From assembly GCA_945643635.1 (NCBI GenBank), contig CALZFC010000251.1:354001-418000 (forward strand): DNA of 64,000 nt, in the 5' to 3' direction. The position numbers were made by a program, and so were the translations under genes. Positions 37,508 through 50,452 of the stretch are shown here, piece after piece. This DNA comes from Allodiplogaster sudhausi (lineage: Eukaryota > Nematoda > Chromadorea > Rhabditida > Diplogasteridae). Below the pieces are notes generated by a model. It was given only the letters and a program-made list of their open reading frames with translations, did no database searches and had not been told where the DNA came from. Every line of letters starts with the position of its first letter. The first letter of the stretch is position 1.

Positions 37508-39786
37508 GCTTCTGCCTGGGACCTGCCTTAATCAAGAGCCAACTTTAACAAATAGTAGCAAATTTATATGAATAAGTAGTTTCCGACGAAATAGTGCGAG
37601 CAATGTATCAGCTTCCTGATCAAAAGATTGTTGGGGTGAAAGGATTCTCCCGACAATTTTATCCGCGCTTGGAAGCTATGTACCTTATTTACAAGCACCC
37701 AGAACTCTGATTTATCATGGCTTTCACTATGCTCTTTTCAGCTAGTCCCACGATTACACTTCCCAAGTCGTCTGTGAAATCCTTTTCACCGAACACTATG
37801 GAAGCTGTAGTGCTCCAAAAGCTTACTCTCTGCTTCCGGTGTAAAGTAACATTTCTTATTTCGGACACTTTAGCGGCAGATGAGAAAAAAACCTAGTCGT
37901 TTCGCCATCGCTCATTTCTCCCCGAATGAAAATATTAATCTTACATATACTTACATAACTAACAATCGATAGCGCGGAGCCAAAAAGTGGCGACAAGACA
38001 TTTACTATATGGACACGCGTTACAGTTCGATTTTGCACAGAACAAGAATGAACAATGAACTGATGAGCCGTACCTGCATTTGATAATGAAAGTTTAAAAA
38101 GATTTCCAAGCACATCAGTGGCTCTTGTAGAGCTTTTCAATGTGAATGAGAACGCGTTGTGCCATATCCGAAACATCCCATTGCCTCATTAGCCAATCTA
38201 CTCTTAAAATATATAAAGTAACATCATTAGTCAGTCTTTATAGAAAGGTTATATTCGTATAAGAACCTTAAATGTGTCCAAAGTATATGGGTAGAAAGAA
38301 AAGTAACAACCATGAATATCTATGAATAGAAATCAGTAGTGCAATTGAGCTAGGAAGAAAACAGGAGGAAAGGTGACCTCAACTTTTTAACAAATAGATT
38401 GAGGTTGAATACTGAAATAATCTGATGAGTACGGAAAAGCGAAAGATGGGTCCAACTTGTTCTAAGAAAAGATCTCATCTATAAAAAGTGTGTTCAGCCA
38501 TATAGTCATCAACTTACATAATAGTCAACTTTTTTCTAACTTCAATCGTTCGGTTCCAAATGCAGGCAGAACTTTTTCAAATAAATGACTGGACACTAGA
38601 ACGACATAAAAGTGCAAAAAAATGTTTTTACGGATTCTATCTTTGGCTTGCGCTTGGTATGCTACTCAATGCTGAATAAGGGCAGGCATGTATGTCTTCT
38701 TTCTGCAGCATGCATATTTTTTTCTGTGAATCTGCCATCCTTTCGTTAGGCAATGCCCTTGTTAGACTTCAAGAATAAAATAAAAACTACGTGTGCAAAA
38801 GTAAAAATAAATAGAATAACAGAATGCTCTCTCTTATCTAGGACAAAACCGGGCACTATTGCATTGAGAGTTGAGATCTACATGAAAAAAGCTCCATAGA
38901 AAAGGCGAGTGTTTCTTCCTAGATTAATTGCACTACAGAAGGCGCGTCACTACTTGAGGCTCCAACTTTGTTATCGTATCATCATGCAAGTATTCAGTTG
39001 TATTTTTATTCCATCGCATACAAGTATAGTGTTAGCCGACGAAGAAAAATAAAGTTGACTATTGCATATTTCATACATATATGTAATATTGTTGTGTAAT
39101 CTTGACTAGCTACGAATGAAAAAAACATCACGTATATCATGTGATTTGTCCAGGGATGATAAACTTAATCGAGATCGTAGTCTATATGTGAGAAGCAGAT
39201 GAAATGCACATTGGTACTTCTTCAGTACGTCGACAGGCTGTTCATGTTTTAGCCGCGTCCAGAAGATATTAATGGCATTTGGCAACCAATTTCATTGCAT
39301 ATACCAACAAATATACAATCAATATATAACATAAACCAGGTGGAATTCTTCTACTCACTTGGAATGGGATTTACTGCAAAAAGCATCATAAAGCATGTGC
39401 AGCTTCGAACATTTTCTCAGAACGAATGCTGTCCTATGTGTGAACACTCACTGGCTCACGCCGATACATAATTAGCCCGATGGGGATGTTGCCTTCGTGA
39501 TGAAGCTATTAGAGCGCATTCATGACAGCGAACACGACACTTGATGATCGCGTTGGCCGATCGCCTCATCCATATCGCATCATTGCATCGACTTTCTAAA
39601 ATAATCGAAAGACAACCATGATTCTGATAGATTATAATAAATATACGGTCATATCTATATTTTTTTTAAAGAAAATATTTTTTTTTTATGATTTACTATC
39701 GGCTTCTTTGTCAACATCAAACAAATTGTTGGAATATTAGGACGGCTTAATAAGTCTTTTAATAGAACATTTAATGACCGGAATGA
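37508..39786. other. Spacer with array-duplication traces
   Basis: No gene was recognised. About 37555-38260 is clearly related to 43860-44480, both lying upstream of a subfamily A receptor. About 39500-39786 is related to 48090-48374, both lying downstream of a subfamily B receptor. These mark the borders of segmental duplications. Confidence 0.7.
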
Positions 39787-40985
39787 TTAATTGATATAGA
39801 TACATTTGAATATGACTTCATCTTGCCTGGAAGAGTCGACGATGATGGTTACGGTGGCCGGCTGCTTGCGCCTGTTTATTGCGCGACTCGCGATGCGCCG
39901 CAGTGCGCCACGGTACTCGCTCGAACACAGTGAGTAGAGATAGAAGTTGACAACGTATCTTGAAAAACTCATTTTGAATCTCGCACCTTTTCACCTGAAT
40001 AAAAGGAAGACATACATAGAACACTTGGTAGCCAAAACATAAAAGAAAAATTACGGTAAATTACATGATCCTGACATGGAAAGACACACGCAGACAACGT
40101 TTGTCTTGCTCACTACTTATTTGGCAATTACTACCATGGCATTTTGAAGTAAAATCATGATTAATATCTATGTATGTATGTAAATCACATCCTAATTATG
40201 ACAATTAGCGATAATAAACAAAATCCGGCCCTGAAGGTGGCCAAACAACGCACGATAGCACTTGCGAGACGTTGAGGATGGCAATCACGACAGTGTCTTC
40301 CGTCTCTTCTCCACTGATGCTCTCGCGCAGACTGTTCAGAGCGGCGGGGGCGCGGCAGACGACGAACGAAGCCACTGTCGCAAGCAGCAACGCGGACATC
40401 TGCCAGTGACTCACGCCTGACGAGTTCATGACACCGCGCCAGAAAGTAGGAACAGTTATTCTTACTATTAGAACCATGTAAATAAACACTGTAAATATCG
40501 TTTCTTCAACGTACTCAAATATTGTCAAACATGAGCTCAGTACATTTCCTGTACATTCAAATCTGTAAAACCTGGGAGTTGCATTTAGTATGATTGGGTA
40601 AAGATAGCAGCAATGCATGTCAGTTTAAAGGAAACATGAGTTTTGCCTTCGTTTTCATATGAATCAACCTAAGTTCCGTAGGCGGAACATACATATTGTT
40701 TGCTGCGAAATCGACAAGAATAACTAACTTGACTTGAATCGCACAAATCTTTATGACCATTGCTGCATTGAGGAAGATGATAATAACAAGAGGAATCAAT
40801 CGCAGACAGACCTGTTTGGCAGTTGTTTGACCTCGTTCATGAGCACACAGAACTGACAACTCGGAAAAGCTGGTAGACCGAGAAGAGAGTGCTGTCTACA
40901 ACTTCGTTGTTGTACACCGGCAAGAATATGAAGAATCTAGAAATGAACAATGATAAAATTCATACGGAGTAGAAAAGTAAAGAGG

Positions 40986-41029
<44 letters not shown>

Positions 41030-41943
41030 AAGGAAACAGCACGTGGCCAATACTTAGCATCTTTGAAATTTTTATTTGAAAACAAGCTAATAAACCTGGC
41101 TTTTCCTTATTAATGTTTAGAAGTAAAATAAAATTTCTGTATCTCTTCCCTCACGTTTCGTTGCTGCCTTCGTAAGAGTCTTCGAATAGAACGAGCTTGA
41201 CTTCGAGTGCAGAGGGCGCTTGGATTGCGAAGGAGGCAGCGGCGATCACGAGAGCGACGGCCACACGGCGGCGGCCCTCCAAGCGGAGCTGCAGATGCTG
41301 ATTACGGACGAACGTCAGCCTCCACAGGGTCACGCAACGGTCGACGGTCATCGCCGCCAGGCAGAGGCCACTGGGCAAATTTATAATTTAATTAATCTAA
41401 TTAATTTAAACATAAAAAATATCGATATATTTATATACTTTGTTCATTTTAGCCTTCATACGCCAAGTACGACTCCTCACAGAAATTATAGGACACACCT
41501 GCAAGCGAGTAGCCATCTGATAGCATTACTGTTTACGAAAGCGAAGTAGACCGATAACGGATACGACAAGAAGTAGAATTCGATTAGGCCCGAGTTTTGC
41601 AGGACAAACATAATGGAGAAAAAGATGGCGAACAGGTCCGCGATAGAACATGCCTGGAATGACTTTGTCAATAGCATGTATAAGGCTTAATATTTGCCAC
41701 AGGAATAATATCAAACCTTTAGAAAGATAAAGCTTTCAAACGGAAGCTGAAAAAGTGTGAGCAGATTGATGACCTGGTTGAGAAATCCTTAAATTATTCT
41801 GCTGATAATTAATAACACGCGAACGTCTGGAAATCCTTAAAATAATGGTAAAGTTGGGCTTATTGTGAACAATTACCGATAACGAGCAGGACAGGCACTA
41901 CTAGCAAATTAACTATTGCGGTCGCATCATAATCGGTTGCCAT
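39787..41943 (-). CDS. Class-A GPCR, subfamily B, first copy
   Basis: Exons are 41877-41943, 41717-41787, 41499-41653, 41155-41370, 40861-40936, 40729-40811, 40254-40460 and 39787-39958, 1047 bp (348 aa), frame-consistent. It starts MATDYDAT. Motifs are ACSIADLFAIFF, GLCLAAMTVDRCVTLWR, QVCLRLIPLVIIIFLN (reading across the splice), VVCRAPAALNSLRE and YVVNFYLYSLCSSEYRGAL. The tail, RRKQPATVTIIVDSSRQDE, is well kept in the B copies and may carry regulatory sites. An AT microsatellite lies in the intron between 40936 and 41155. Confidence 0.8.
40989..41029. repeat. (AT)n microsatellite
   Basis: Alternating AT, about 40 bp, in an intron of the receptor at 39787-41943. Confidence 0.95.
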
Positions 41944-42754
41944 TGACCGAATCTAAAAGGATAAGGTCGAAGACGAATTCTTTCTGAAATCACGCGAAAT
42001 GATTTTATTTATTTATTTTGTTCGCGGCAAGCATAATTAGAACAAAATTTCCGATCCACTGGCGTTGGCTTCAATGGATTGGAGTAAGGTAGTTTGTAAT
42101 AGTTGTTCATATCAAACCTGTGAGCCTGGGTTCAGAGTTCCGAGTGAACGCTATCGTATCAATGTAACTTTTCTTACAAGAATTTGTCAACTATTTGCTC
42201 CCATGGCGTAAGCAAAATGTAGAATTAGCAAACATTAAGTGCTTTCGGTCCACCTCTCAAAGGTGTGCCTATGTACATAGTCGAACGTTCGTTCTCACGA
42301 ATGAGGATAGCGGAGCATTGGGAAATCGGAAAAGAAGCTTGTCATAAATCAACTAGCACATAGTAAAGACAAGGAGAATAAAATCATAAGCAGGATACAT
42401 GGATATATTGCTTTTTCATATGAGCGCTTTTTATGTCTAACATGGGACCGTTTAATGCTCTAAAACGAGTAAAACGTGATTATTTCGTTACATATTTCGC
42501 GGCATTTGATGAAAAAATCTCGGCAAAAACTCAACTGTGAGTAAAGAAAGATCATTTCTAGTCATACAGGGCACAGCGAATCCAACTGTGTGACCAGCAC
42601 AAAATGTTTAAATGGCAAAAAGTCACTTATAAAAATTTTATTGTCAAAAAGTCATTAGGACCTTTTTTATGCGTGTTCTATCTAGCAATCGATAGAACTG
42701 TTCGAAATTTTGTTTGGACAACTAGTAAAAATGTTATGGTCATTTAGGTGTTTT
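41944..42754. other. Intergenic spacer, duplicated upstream region
   Basis: About 42000-42330 is related to 51180-51510 upstream of the other subfamily B copy. No coding exons were seen. Confidence 0.65.
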
Positions 42755-42764
42755 AGGTGAGACG

Positions 42765-43796
42765 AACTTGAGCTGAATGTGGTAGAGCTTCGCAGTCGTG
42801 GCGCCATTGAGAACGATCAATACGGCTAATGGAATCCAACGGAGATTGGCCTGACACATTTCTCCTTTGTTTTTTTTACTGTTCCGTCCCTCAGAATGTC
42901 AACAACGAACTAACATCACGGTAATGTTTGTAGATGTCGTGGACAACACTGTTCTGTATCACCGCATTGTCCACAGGCCAGTAGTAAGTGTATCTGAAAG
43001 GGAACGAAAAAAAGGTGTGAAAATTATAGCCCATATTTACGTGGCGTTGCCGTCGGACTCTATGAATTCGCGGAGTTGGATTTCGAGAGCCGAGGGGGCT
43101 TGCGCAAGAAAGGAGGACGATACGATGAAGAGCGAAATCGCAACTCGTCGTCGCTTCTGCGCCCGATGCTGACTCTTGTGCGAGAAATAGGGCCGCCACA
43201 ACGCAATGCAACGGTCGATTGTCATCGCAGCGTGACACAGACCACTGTTTTAATTTTTTTTTTAATTTCAACAAATTAAGAGAAATGTCATCAACTGCGG
43301 AACGCAGATGACTTTAGCTTGCATTTGATGCCGGTGAACGAACAGTCAGTATTCAGCCATCTGACCTTGCCCCGACAAACCATCGCATTATGTTAGGTTA
43401 AAGAAATTTTAATAAATTGAAAGAATATGAGATAGAATAAAGTTGAAGAATTGGTAGAGTTGAAGTACAAATAGAAAGCTGAAGCAAATTGCGATAAGGT
43501 CTGAGATTGTCGAAGCCTGAAAAGGATGCATTCGATGTTCAAACTCCACAGAACACTAGAATTGGTTGCCGAAATAAGCTAACCTTTAAAAATATGAAGT
43601 TTTTAGAAGGCAGTTGGAAAAGCGTTAAGAGATTGATGCTTTGATTAATTGAACCTGCCGCGGTGCTATCCTTTTATTAGTTATGTCACGTGCAGACAAT
43701 AAGTATTTCGAAAAGAATTTCTTGAGAACCTATAGCTAGCAGCGTTGGCATGACGGTTCGGTTAATCCCAGCGAGGAGTTCGTTGTCTTCTGCCAT
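42765..43796 (-). pseudogene. Class-A GPCR, subfamily A, 3'-truncated
   Basis: Starts MAEDNELL. Exon 1 is at 43730-43796 and exon 2 at 43584-43654. The TM2/3 exon near 43370-43515 has a TAA at 43409-43411 and a one-base loss. TM3-4 is intact at about 43030-43246 (HAAMTIDRCIALWRP), followed by the outer-loop exon at about 42900-42990 and TM5 at about 42770-42853. TM6 and TM7 exons are absent. Homology to the second copy stops just past the TM5 donor at about 42755. Confidence 0.8.
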
Positions 43797-44818
43797 GCTT
43801 CTGCCAATGAGTTGCCTTAATTAAAGGGGACTTAGTTATATGAACATGCACAGCGAAGTAGTTTCCGACGAAATAGTGCGTGCAATGTATCAGCTTCCTG
43901 ATTAAAAGATTGTTGGGTGGGATGAACGGATTCTCCCGACAATTTTGTGTGCGGGTGGAAACTGTGTACCTTATTTACAAGCACCCAGAACTTTGGCTTC
44001 CCATGGTTTTCAATATGCTCTTTTCAACGAGTCCCACGTTTACAGTACCCTAGTCGTCTGTGAAATCCTTCAGCGAACACTATGGATGCTGTAGTGCTCC
44101 AAAAGCTTACTCTCTGCTTCCGGTTTAAGGTAACATTTCTAATTTCGGACACTTATTCCTTTCTCCCAGAATGCAAAAATTAATCTTACATGTACATATC
44201 TAACAATCGAGAGCGGGGACCCAAAAAGTGTCATAGCGACAGGACATTTACTATCTGGACTCACATTACAGTTAGATTGTGTTCAGGTGAAGAATGAATC
44301 TTACAAAGAACTGATGAGCCCTACTTGCAATTAATAATGAAAATCTTGAAATATTGCAATAGTGGCTTTCCAGACACATCAGTAGCTCTTGCAGAGCTTT
44401 TCAATGTGAATGAGAACCCATTGCCTCATTAGCAAATCTACCCTTAAAATATATCAATTAACATCATTAGTCAGTCTTTCTAGAAAGTATATATTCGTAC
44501 GCCTTAGAAGAACCTTAAATGTGTCCAAAGTATACACGTTATAAGAGGAATGAAACGTAACAATCAAGTATTGCTATGAATAGAAATCAGAAGGCGTGAC
44601 AGCAATTGAGATCCTTCTTCGTTGTCTTATCTTTACTCATGCAGCTATTTAGTTATATCTTTATTCGCATGCATCGCATACACGTGTTCGCTAACGCAGA
44701 ATGAATAAGTAAAGGTTTTCTTTCCCTAGAAAATAACAGTCACTATTGCATCTGCTCCTGTTGTAGCGACATTCATGGGACATCCAAGCATCTTTCACGC
44801 AATTAATGAATCAAATTA

Positions 44819-45290
44819 TTAATTATTATTGGTCCATTTGAAAATGTCTTCACCTTGCCTGGAAGAATTGACGACGATAGTTACTGTGGCCGACTGCTTG
44901 CGCCTGCTTTTTACACGACACACGAAGCATCGCAATGCGTCAAGGTACTTGATCGAGAACAGCGAGTAGAGATAAAAGTTGACGAAGTATCTTGAAAAAC
45001 TCATTTTGATCTTTGATCTCGCGCCTTTTCGACCGATTAAAGGGAGGCGTGATCTAGGCATTTAGATTTTTTTTTTAATATTACAGATGAGTATTTCAGT
45101 AGGCATTGCATGGACCCCTGTATTGCTTGATATGTCATTAAAAAGTAAAGTCAAGCGTATTAAACCTAAACCACATTCTCATTAGAACAATTAGGTAAAT
45201 AAACAGAAGACTGTACAGAATGCGGCTAAAGAACACTGGACGAGCACTTGCAAGACGTTGCCGATGGCAATCTCGACAGCTTTCTCCCTT
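44819..45290 (-). pseudogene. Orphan TM6/TM7 fragment, subfamily B
   Basis: 44819-44990 encodes a TM7 exon (YFVNFYLYSLFSIKYLDAL, then RRKQSATVTIVV) close to the B-type copies. About 45200-45290 retains the end of the TM6 exon (AIGNVLQVL). Nothing from TM1 to TM5 is attached. It sits exactly where the B partner of an A-B pair would be expected. Confidence 0.7.
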
Positions 45291-45694
45291 ATTTTTGTTC
45301 TCATCTTTGTTGATTTATATCTTTCTAGTTGACGTTTTGTGATCTCTCTCTCTCTCTCAAAAATCTGGCCTCTCCAGCCATTGCAAAAAAAAAAAAATGG
45401 GAAGACTTCAAACAATTCGCAGCTTTTAAAAAAACTGTAAATATTTTCTCTTCAAGGTTTGGTGCCATGCACAAACTCAATCAAAAAGACTTTAATTGCA
45501 TGTTAATTTAGCATATATATAAACATACATACGCACATATTATGACAGCTGGCTTGGCAAAATGAGCATAATCTGTATCAGCAGCCGTAGATTTCTCGAC
45601 GTATGAATTGGCAACGAAATAACTACACGCCCTCATCCCCTCCTCGTCACGATGCTCGGAAACCTAGCAGAAATTAGAAATTTACTTTATTTTA

Positions 45695-46881
45695 TTAATA
45701 ACTGGGAAATATACAAATTAGCGGAAAAAAGATATAGTCAGATATGTATGTAGTGCACCTTGTAGAATTTGGATTACTGATTAGTGACAACGATCGTACT
45801 CGCGACGCACTCCCAAATACGCGACGCGTCAGACGACGCAACGCGACGCGGTACTCGCTCGAGCACATCGAGTACAGGTAGATGTTCACGACGTAGCTGC
45901 AAACTTGCTGAAATATAAGTGCCAGTTAGAAAGAGACGCACTGACGTCATGACCTGTGAGATGTTATTGATTGCGATCGGAACGGTCTCGTCCGACTCGA
46001 TGCGGTGTCCAAGCGTCTCGCGGAGACTGTTGACGGCGCCGGGCGCGCGGCACACAATGAACGTGGCCGCCGTCACGAGCAGCAGCGCCGACAGCTGCCA
46101 GTGACTCACGGCGTTCTTCGTCAGAGAAACACCACTAGCTCGCCTAAAGAACAATTCGGCCGCACATTCAATCTTAGAAAAGATGAACGGCAGCTACATA
46201 TGTATGTACATCACCAAAAGTTGAACTCATGTCAGAAGAGTCTTGTTGGAAAAATAGGGCCGCCACAGCGCAATGCAACGATCGATGGTCATCGCAGCGA
46301 GACATAGACAACTGTGCAAACATTTGACATTTTGGAAAGCGAAGCATTTTACTACCTCATTAGAAGGAAAGAGAAAAGCCATCACATTGGGGAAAACAGA
46401 GTGGACTTTAGTTCGCATTTGTTGCGCTGAACAAATAGACAGGATTCAGTGGAGCTAACCTTGCGCCTACAAACCATCGTGTTATATTGCGGTTGAAGAA
46501 GTTCTAATAAATCGAAAGAATATGAGACAAGGAAACGTCGAATAAGACTTGAAGTACAAATAGAAAGCTGAAGCAAATTGCGACAAGGTCTGAGATTGTC
46601 GATGCCTTAAAAAGGTGCTTTCGAAGGATTGCGCAGAATGCAAGAATTGATTGTGAAATGTTCCTACCTTTAAAAAGATGAAGCTCTCCGAAGGCAGTAG
46701 AAAAAGCGTTAAAAGATTGACGCTTTGATTAATGAAACCTGCCATGATGAGATCCTTATATTGCTTATAACAAGTGCAGAAAAAAAAGCGTTTTGAAGAG
46801 AATTCATTGAGAACCTATAGCAAGCAGAGTTGGAACAACGATTCCGTTAATGGTAATGAGAAGTTCGTTTTCTTCAACCAT
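45695..46881 (-). pseudogene. Class-A GPCR, subfamily A, internal deletion
   Basis: Starts MVEENELL at 46881. Exons 1-2 look intact. The TM2/3 exon near 46450-46605 has an in-frame TAG at 46504-46506 and a lost donor. The TM3 exon (GLCLAAMTIDRCIALWRP) is cut off near 46230 and joined to unrelated sequence. The TM4 half, outer loop and TM5 exons are missing. TM6 (about 45945-46150) and TM7 (45695 to about 45900) remain. It cannot give a full receptor. Confidence 0.8.
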
Positions 46882-48374
46882 GCTTCTATCAGTGGCCAGG
46901 CTTAATCAAAGACAGCTGTAACACACAACCGCAAATTTATGTACATACCACATACATACATATGTATGTATCGTTCATTTCTTCAAGAACTATAACGGCA
47001 ATTCTGTTCGACTACAAATAACAACGAACACTAAATGCATTTGAAAATGAAAAATTTAGAAAGAAGGGCTGTCCGTCCACTTCACTAGAGCTCTTATGCA
47101 CTTTCGCAATGAATATGAGAACATTCTGTGTTCGCAATATCCTTTTCATCATTAGCCCATCTACTCATCTAAACGTTTCAAGCGACATCATTTGTCAGTT
47201 CTCAGAAATTAAATTTTATATTCATACGACTTAAAAGAACTTTAAATTCTTCCAAAGTATACACTTTATGGATGAAAGGTAAAAAGAAAAATTAAGTTTA
47301 CGAATCTATACTTGAAGATCCATCTTTGATTTTTTTTTCTTTTGCCATGCAAACATATAGTAGCTTTATTCGCATACACACATGTCCGTATAGCGCAGTG
47401 TGAATTGAAAAAATTGGTTTTTTTTGCAATTTTGGATTTAGAATATTTCACTGTTTGCCATTTTTGACGATCGTTAAAATTGCCAGATCAGCGTTTTGAC
47501 TATTTTAACGATCGTCAAAAATGGCAAACAGTGGAATATTCTATGTCCGTGCCAAAATAACTGCTTATTCGAAAATTGCAGAAAAAAACCAATTTTTTTT
47601 ATTCACACCGTCTTATATGTATAGAAGAATTTTGCTAAAGGATTCATTCCATAGGAAATAAAATTTAACTAGGTATTTCATTCTTCAGTATAAATAATAT
47701 GGCTATATAATGCTGACTGCATGATCTATTTAACAAGCGAACTGGTGAGCCATAATAAGCTATTTTGATGTACATATGAATGTATATATCATAGCCCATA
47801 CGACAGGCGGATGAAATGGAGACATTGGCCATCCTTATGTCAACAAGCTTGTTCCAGTATTTCGAACATTCACGGCATTTGGCATGCCAATTTGCATTGC
47901 GCCGCACAAACGTACAATTCAAAACATATCTACGAGTAAGAGTTATTCTGCTCAATCATTAAGAAGCGGACAAAGCATATTCATTTTCTCAGCACGAATG
48001 CCGTGCGCAATGTGAAAGCTCGCGCCGGCACTTAATTAGCCCGGTGAGAATGTTGACTTCGCGAAGAGCTAATAGAGCGTAGATTCACGATAGCGAACAC
48101 ATTTATGATGCATTTGGTGATCATGTTGGCCGATCGCTACATCCATATCGCATCATTGTATCGACTTTCTAAAATAATCGAAAGACAACCATGATTCTAA
48201 TAGATTATAATAAATTCATATATGGTCATAGGCATATTTTTTTAAAGAAAATATTTTTATTATTATTTACTATCGACTTCTTTGTCAACATCAAGCAAAT
48301 TGTTGGAATATTAGGACGGATTAATAAGTCTTTTAATAGAACATTTAATGACCGGAATAATTAATTGATATAGA
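46882..48374. other. Intergenic spacer with foldback element
   Basis: Partly related to 38.2-39.8 kb. It holds the foldback at about 47394-47612. No coding exons were recognised. Confidence 0.6.
47394..47612. mobile_element. Foldback MITE
   Basis: Inner arms of 40 bp at 47443-47482 and 47504-47543 differ by one base around a 21-bp loop. Looser outer arms pair TGTGAATTG...AATTGG near 47401 with CCAATT...ATTCACAC near 47590-47610. There is no open frame of note. The family is not identified. Confidence 0.7.
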
Positions 48375-50395
48375 TCATTTGAAAATGACTTCATCTTGCC
48401 TGGAAGAGTCGACGATGATGGTTACGGTGGCCGGCTGCTTGCGTCTGTTTATAGCACGACTCGCGAGGCGTCGCAATGCGCCACGGTACTCGCTCGAGCA
48501 CAACGAGTAGAGATAGAAGTTGACGACATACCTTGAAAAACTCATTTTGACTCTCGCGCCTTTTCGCCTGAATAAAAGGAGGACATCATGATCTTTGTAG
48601 CCAAAAATTAAAAGAAAAATTAAGGTAAAGTTACATGATCCTGACATGGAAAGGCACACCGCAGACAACAAGCTCACTTGCTTATTTTTTTTTAATTACA
48701 ACCATGGGGCATTACTAAGAATAAGTAAAATCAGGATTAGGATCTAAATTACGTTCAAATTATGTTCTAATTTTGGTTGAAATGAACAAAATACGGCCCT
48801 GAAGGCGGCCAAAGAACGAACGAGAGCACTTGCGAGACGTTTCCGATGGCAATCACGACAGTGTCTTCCGTCTCTTCTCCACTGATGCTCTCGCGCAGAC
48901 TGTTCAGAGCGGCAGGGGCGCGGCAGACGACGAAGGAAGCCGCAGTCGCAAGCAGCAACGCGGACATCTGCCAGTGACTCACGCCTGACGACTTCTTGAC
49001 ACCGCGCCAAGAAACGAGGAACAATTATTCATACTATTAGAACCATGTGTACATTTCCTGTGCATTCAAATCTGTAAAACCTGGAAGTTGCATTTAATAT
49101 GATTGGGTAGAGGCAATGCATGTCAGTTCAAAGGAAACATGAGTTTTGCCTTCGTTTTCATATGAATCAACCTAAGTTCCGTAGGCGGAACATACATATT
49201 GTTTGCTGCGAAATCGACAAGAATAACTAACTTGACTTGAATCGCACAAATCTTTATGACCATTGCTGCATTGAGGAAGATGATAATAACAAGAGGAATC
49301 AATCGCAGACAGACCTGTTTGGCAGTTGTTTGACCTCGTTCATGAGCACACAGAACTGACAACTCGACAAAGCTGGTACACCGAGAACAGAATGCTGTCT
49401 ACAACTTCGTTGTTGTGCACAGGCAAAAAGATGAAGAATCTAGAAAAGAACGACGACAAAATTCATACGGAGTAGAAAAGTGGAGATATAGCTGCACGTG
49501 GGCAATAAAACTGCATCTATGATGTATTAATTCGAAAAAAAGCAAGTTAATATTCTTTTAAAAAATAAAAAAAAATAAATATAAAATTCCCTCACGTTTC
49601 GTTGCTGTCTTCGTAAGAGGCTTCGAATGGCTTGAGCTTGAATTCCAGTGCAGAGGGCGCTTGGATGGCGAAGGAGGCAGCGGCGATCACGACAGAAACA
49701 ACCACACGGCGGCGGCCTGCCAAGCGGAGCAGCAGAAGATGATTGCGGAAGAACGTCGGCCTCCACAGGGTCACGCAACGGTCGACGGTCATCGCCGCTA
49801 GGCAGAGGCCACTGAGGAAATGTATAATTTAATTAATATAATTAATTTAAATATTTATTTATTTAAATTAATTACCTTAGTCCGATTAACTAATTACGAT
49901 AAATTGCTTACGTAGTTAATATTATTAATTTAAATAAATAAATATCGATATATATATACCGTATTTTCTCTATTAGTAACCCCCCTTTATTAGAACCCCC
50001 CCCCCCCCCTCTAATAGTACCCCCCTCTGGGAAAGCCATTGAAAAATAGAACCCTTCTCTCTAGTAGAACCTCCCTCCAATAGTGCCCCCCTAACAGCCT
50101 AATATCTCTGCTCGAGACGTACCTCGAATGGAGGGAGGGATGGGATGCTCTTACCAATGAACTGATTGCATATTCATTCAAAATATGTGGTAAAATGGAT
50201 ATTCCAGTGATGATTCCTATGAATTCGAGCTATGATTCTTCTTTTTTTGAGAAGAAAATGTTGTTATCAAACTTTTAGTGTCTCGAATTGAAGTATAGTA
50301 CCCCTCCCTCTAATAAACCCCTCCTTCTAATAGTGCCCCCCTCTCGCAAGGGTATTGAAAAATAGAAACCCCAGGGGTACTAATAGAGAAAATAC

Positions 50396-50452
<57 letters not shown>

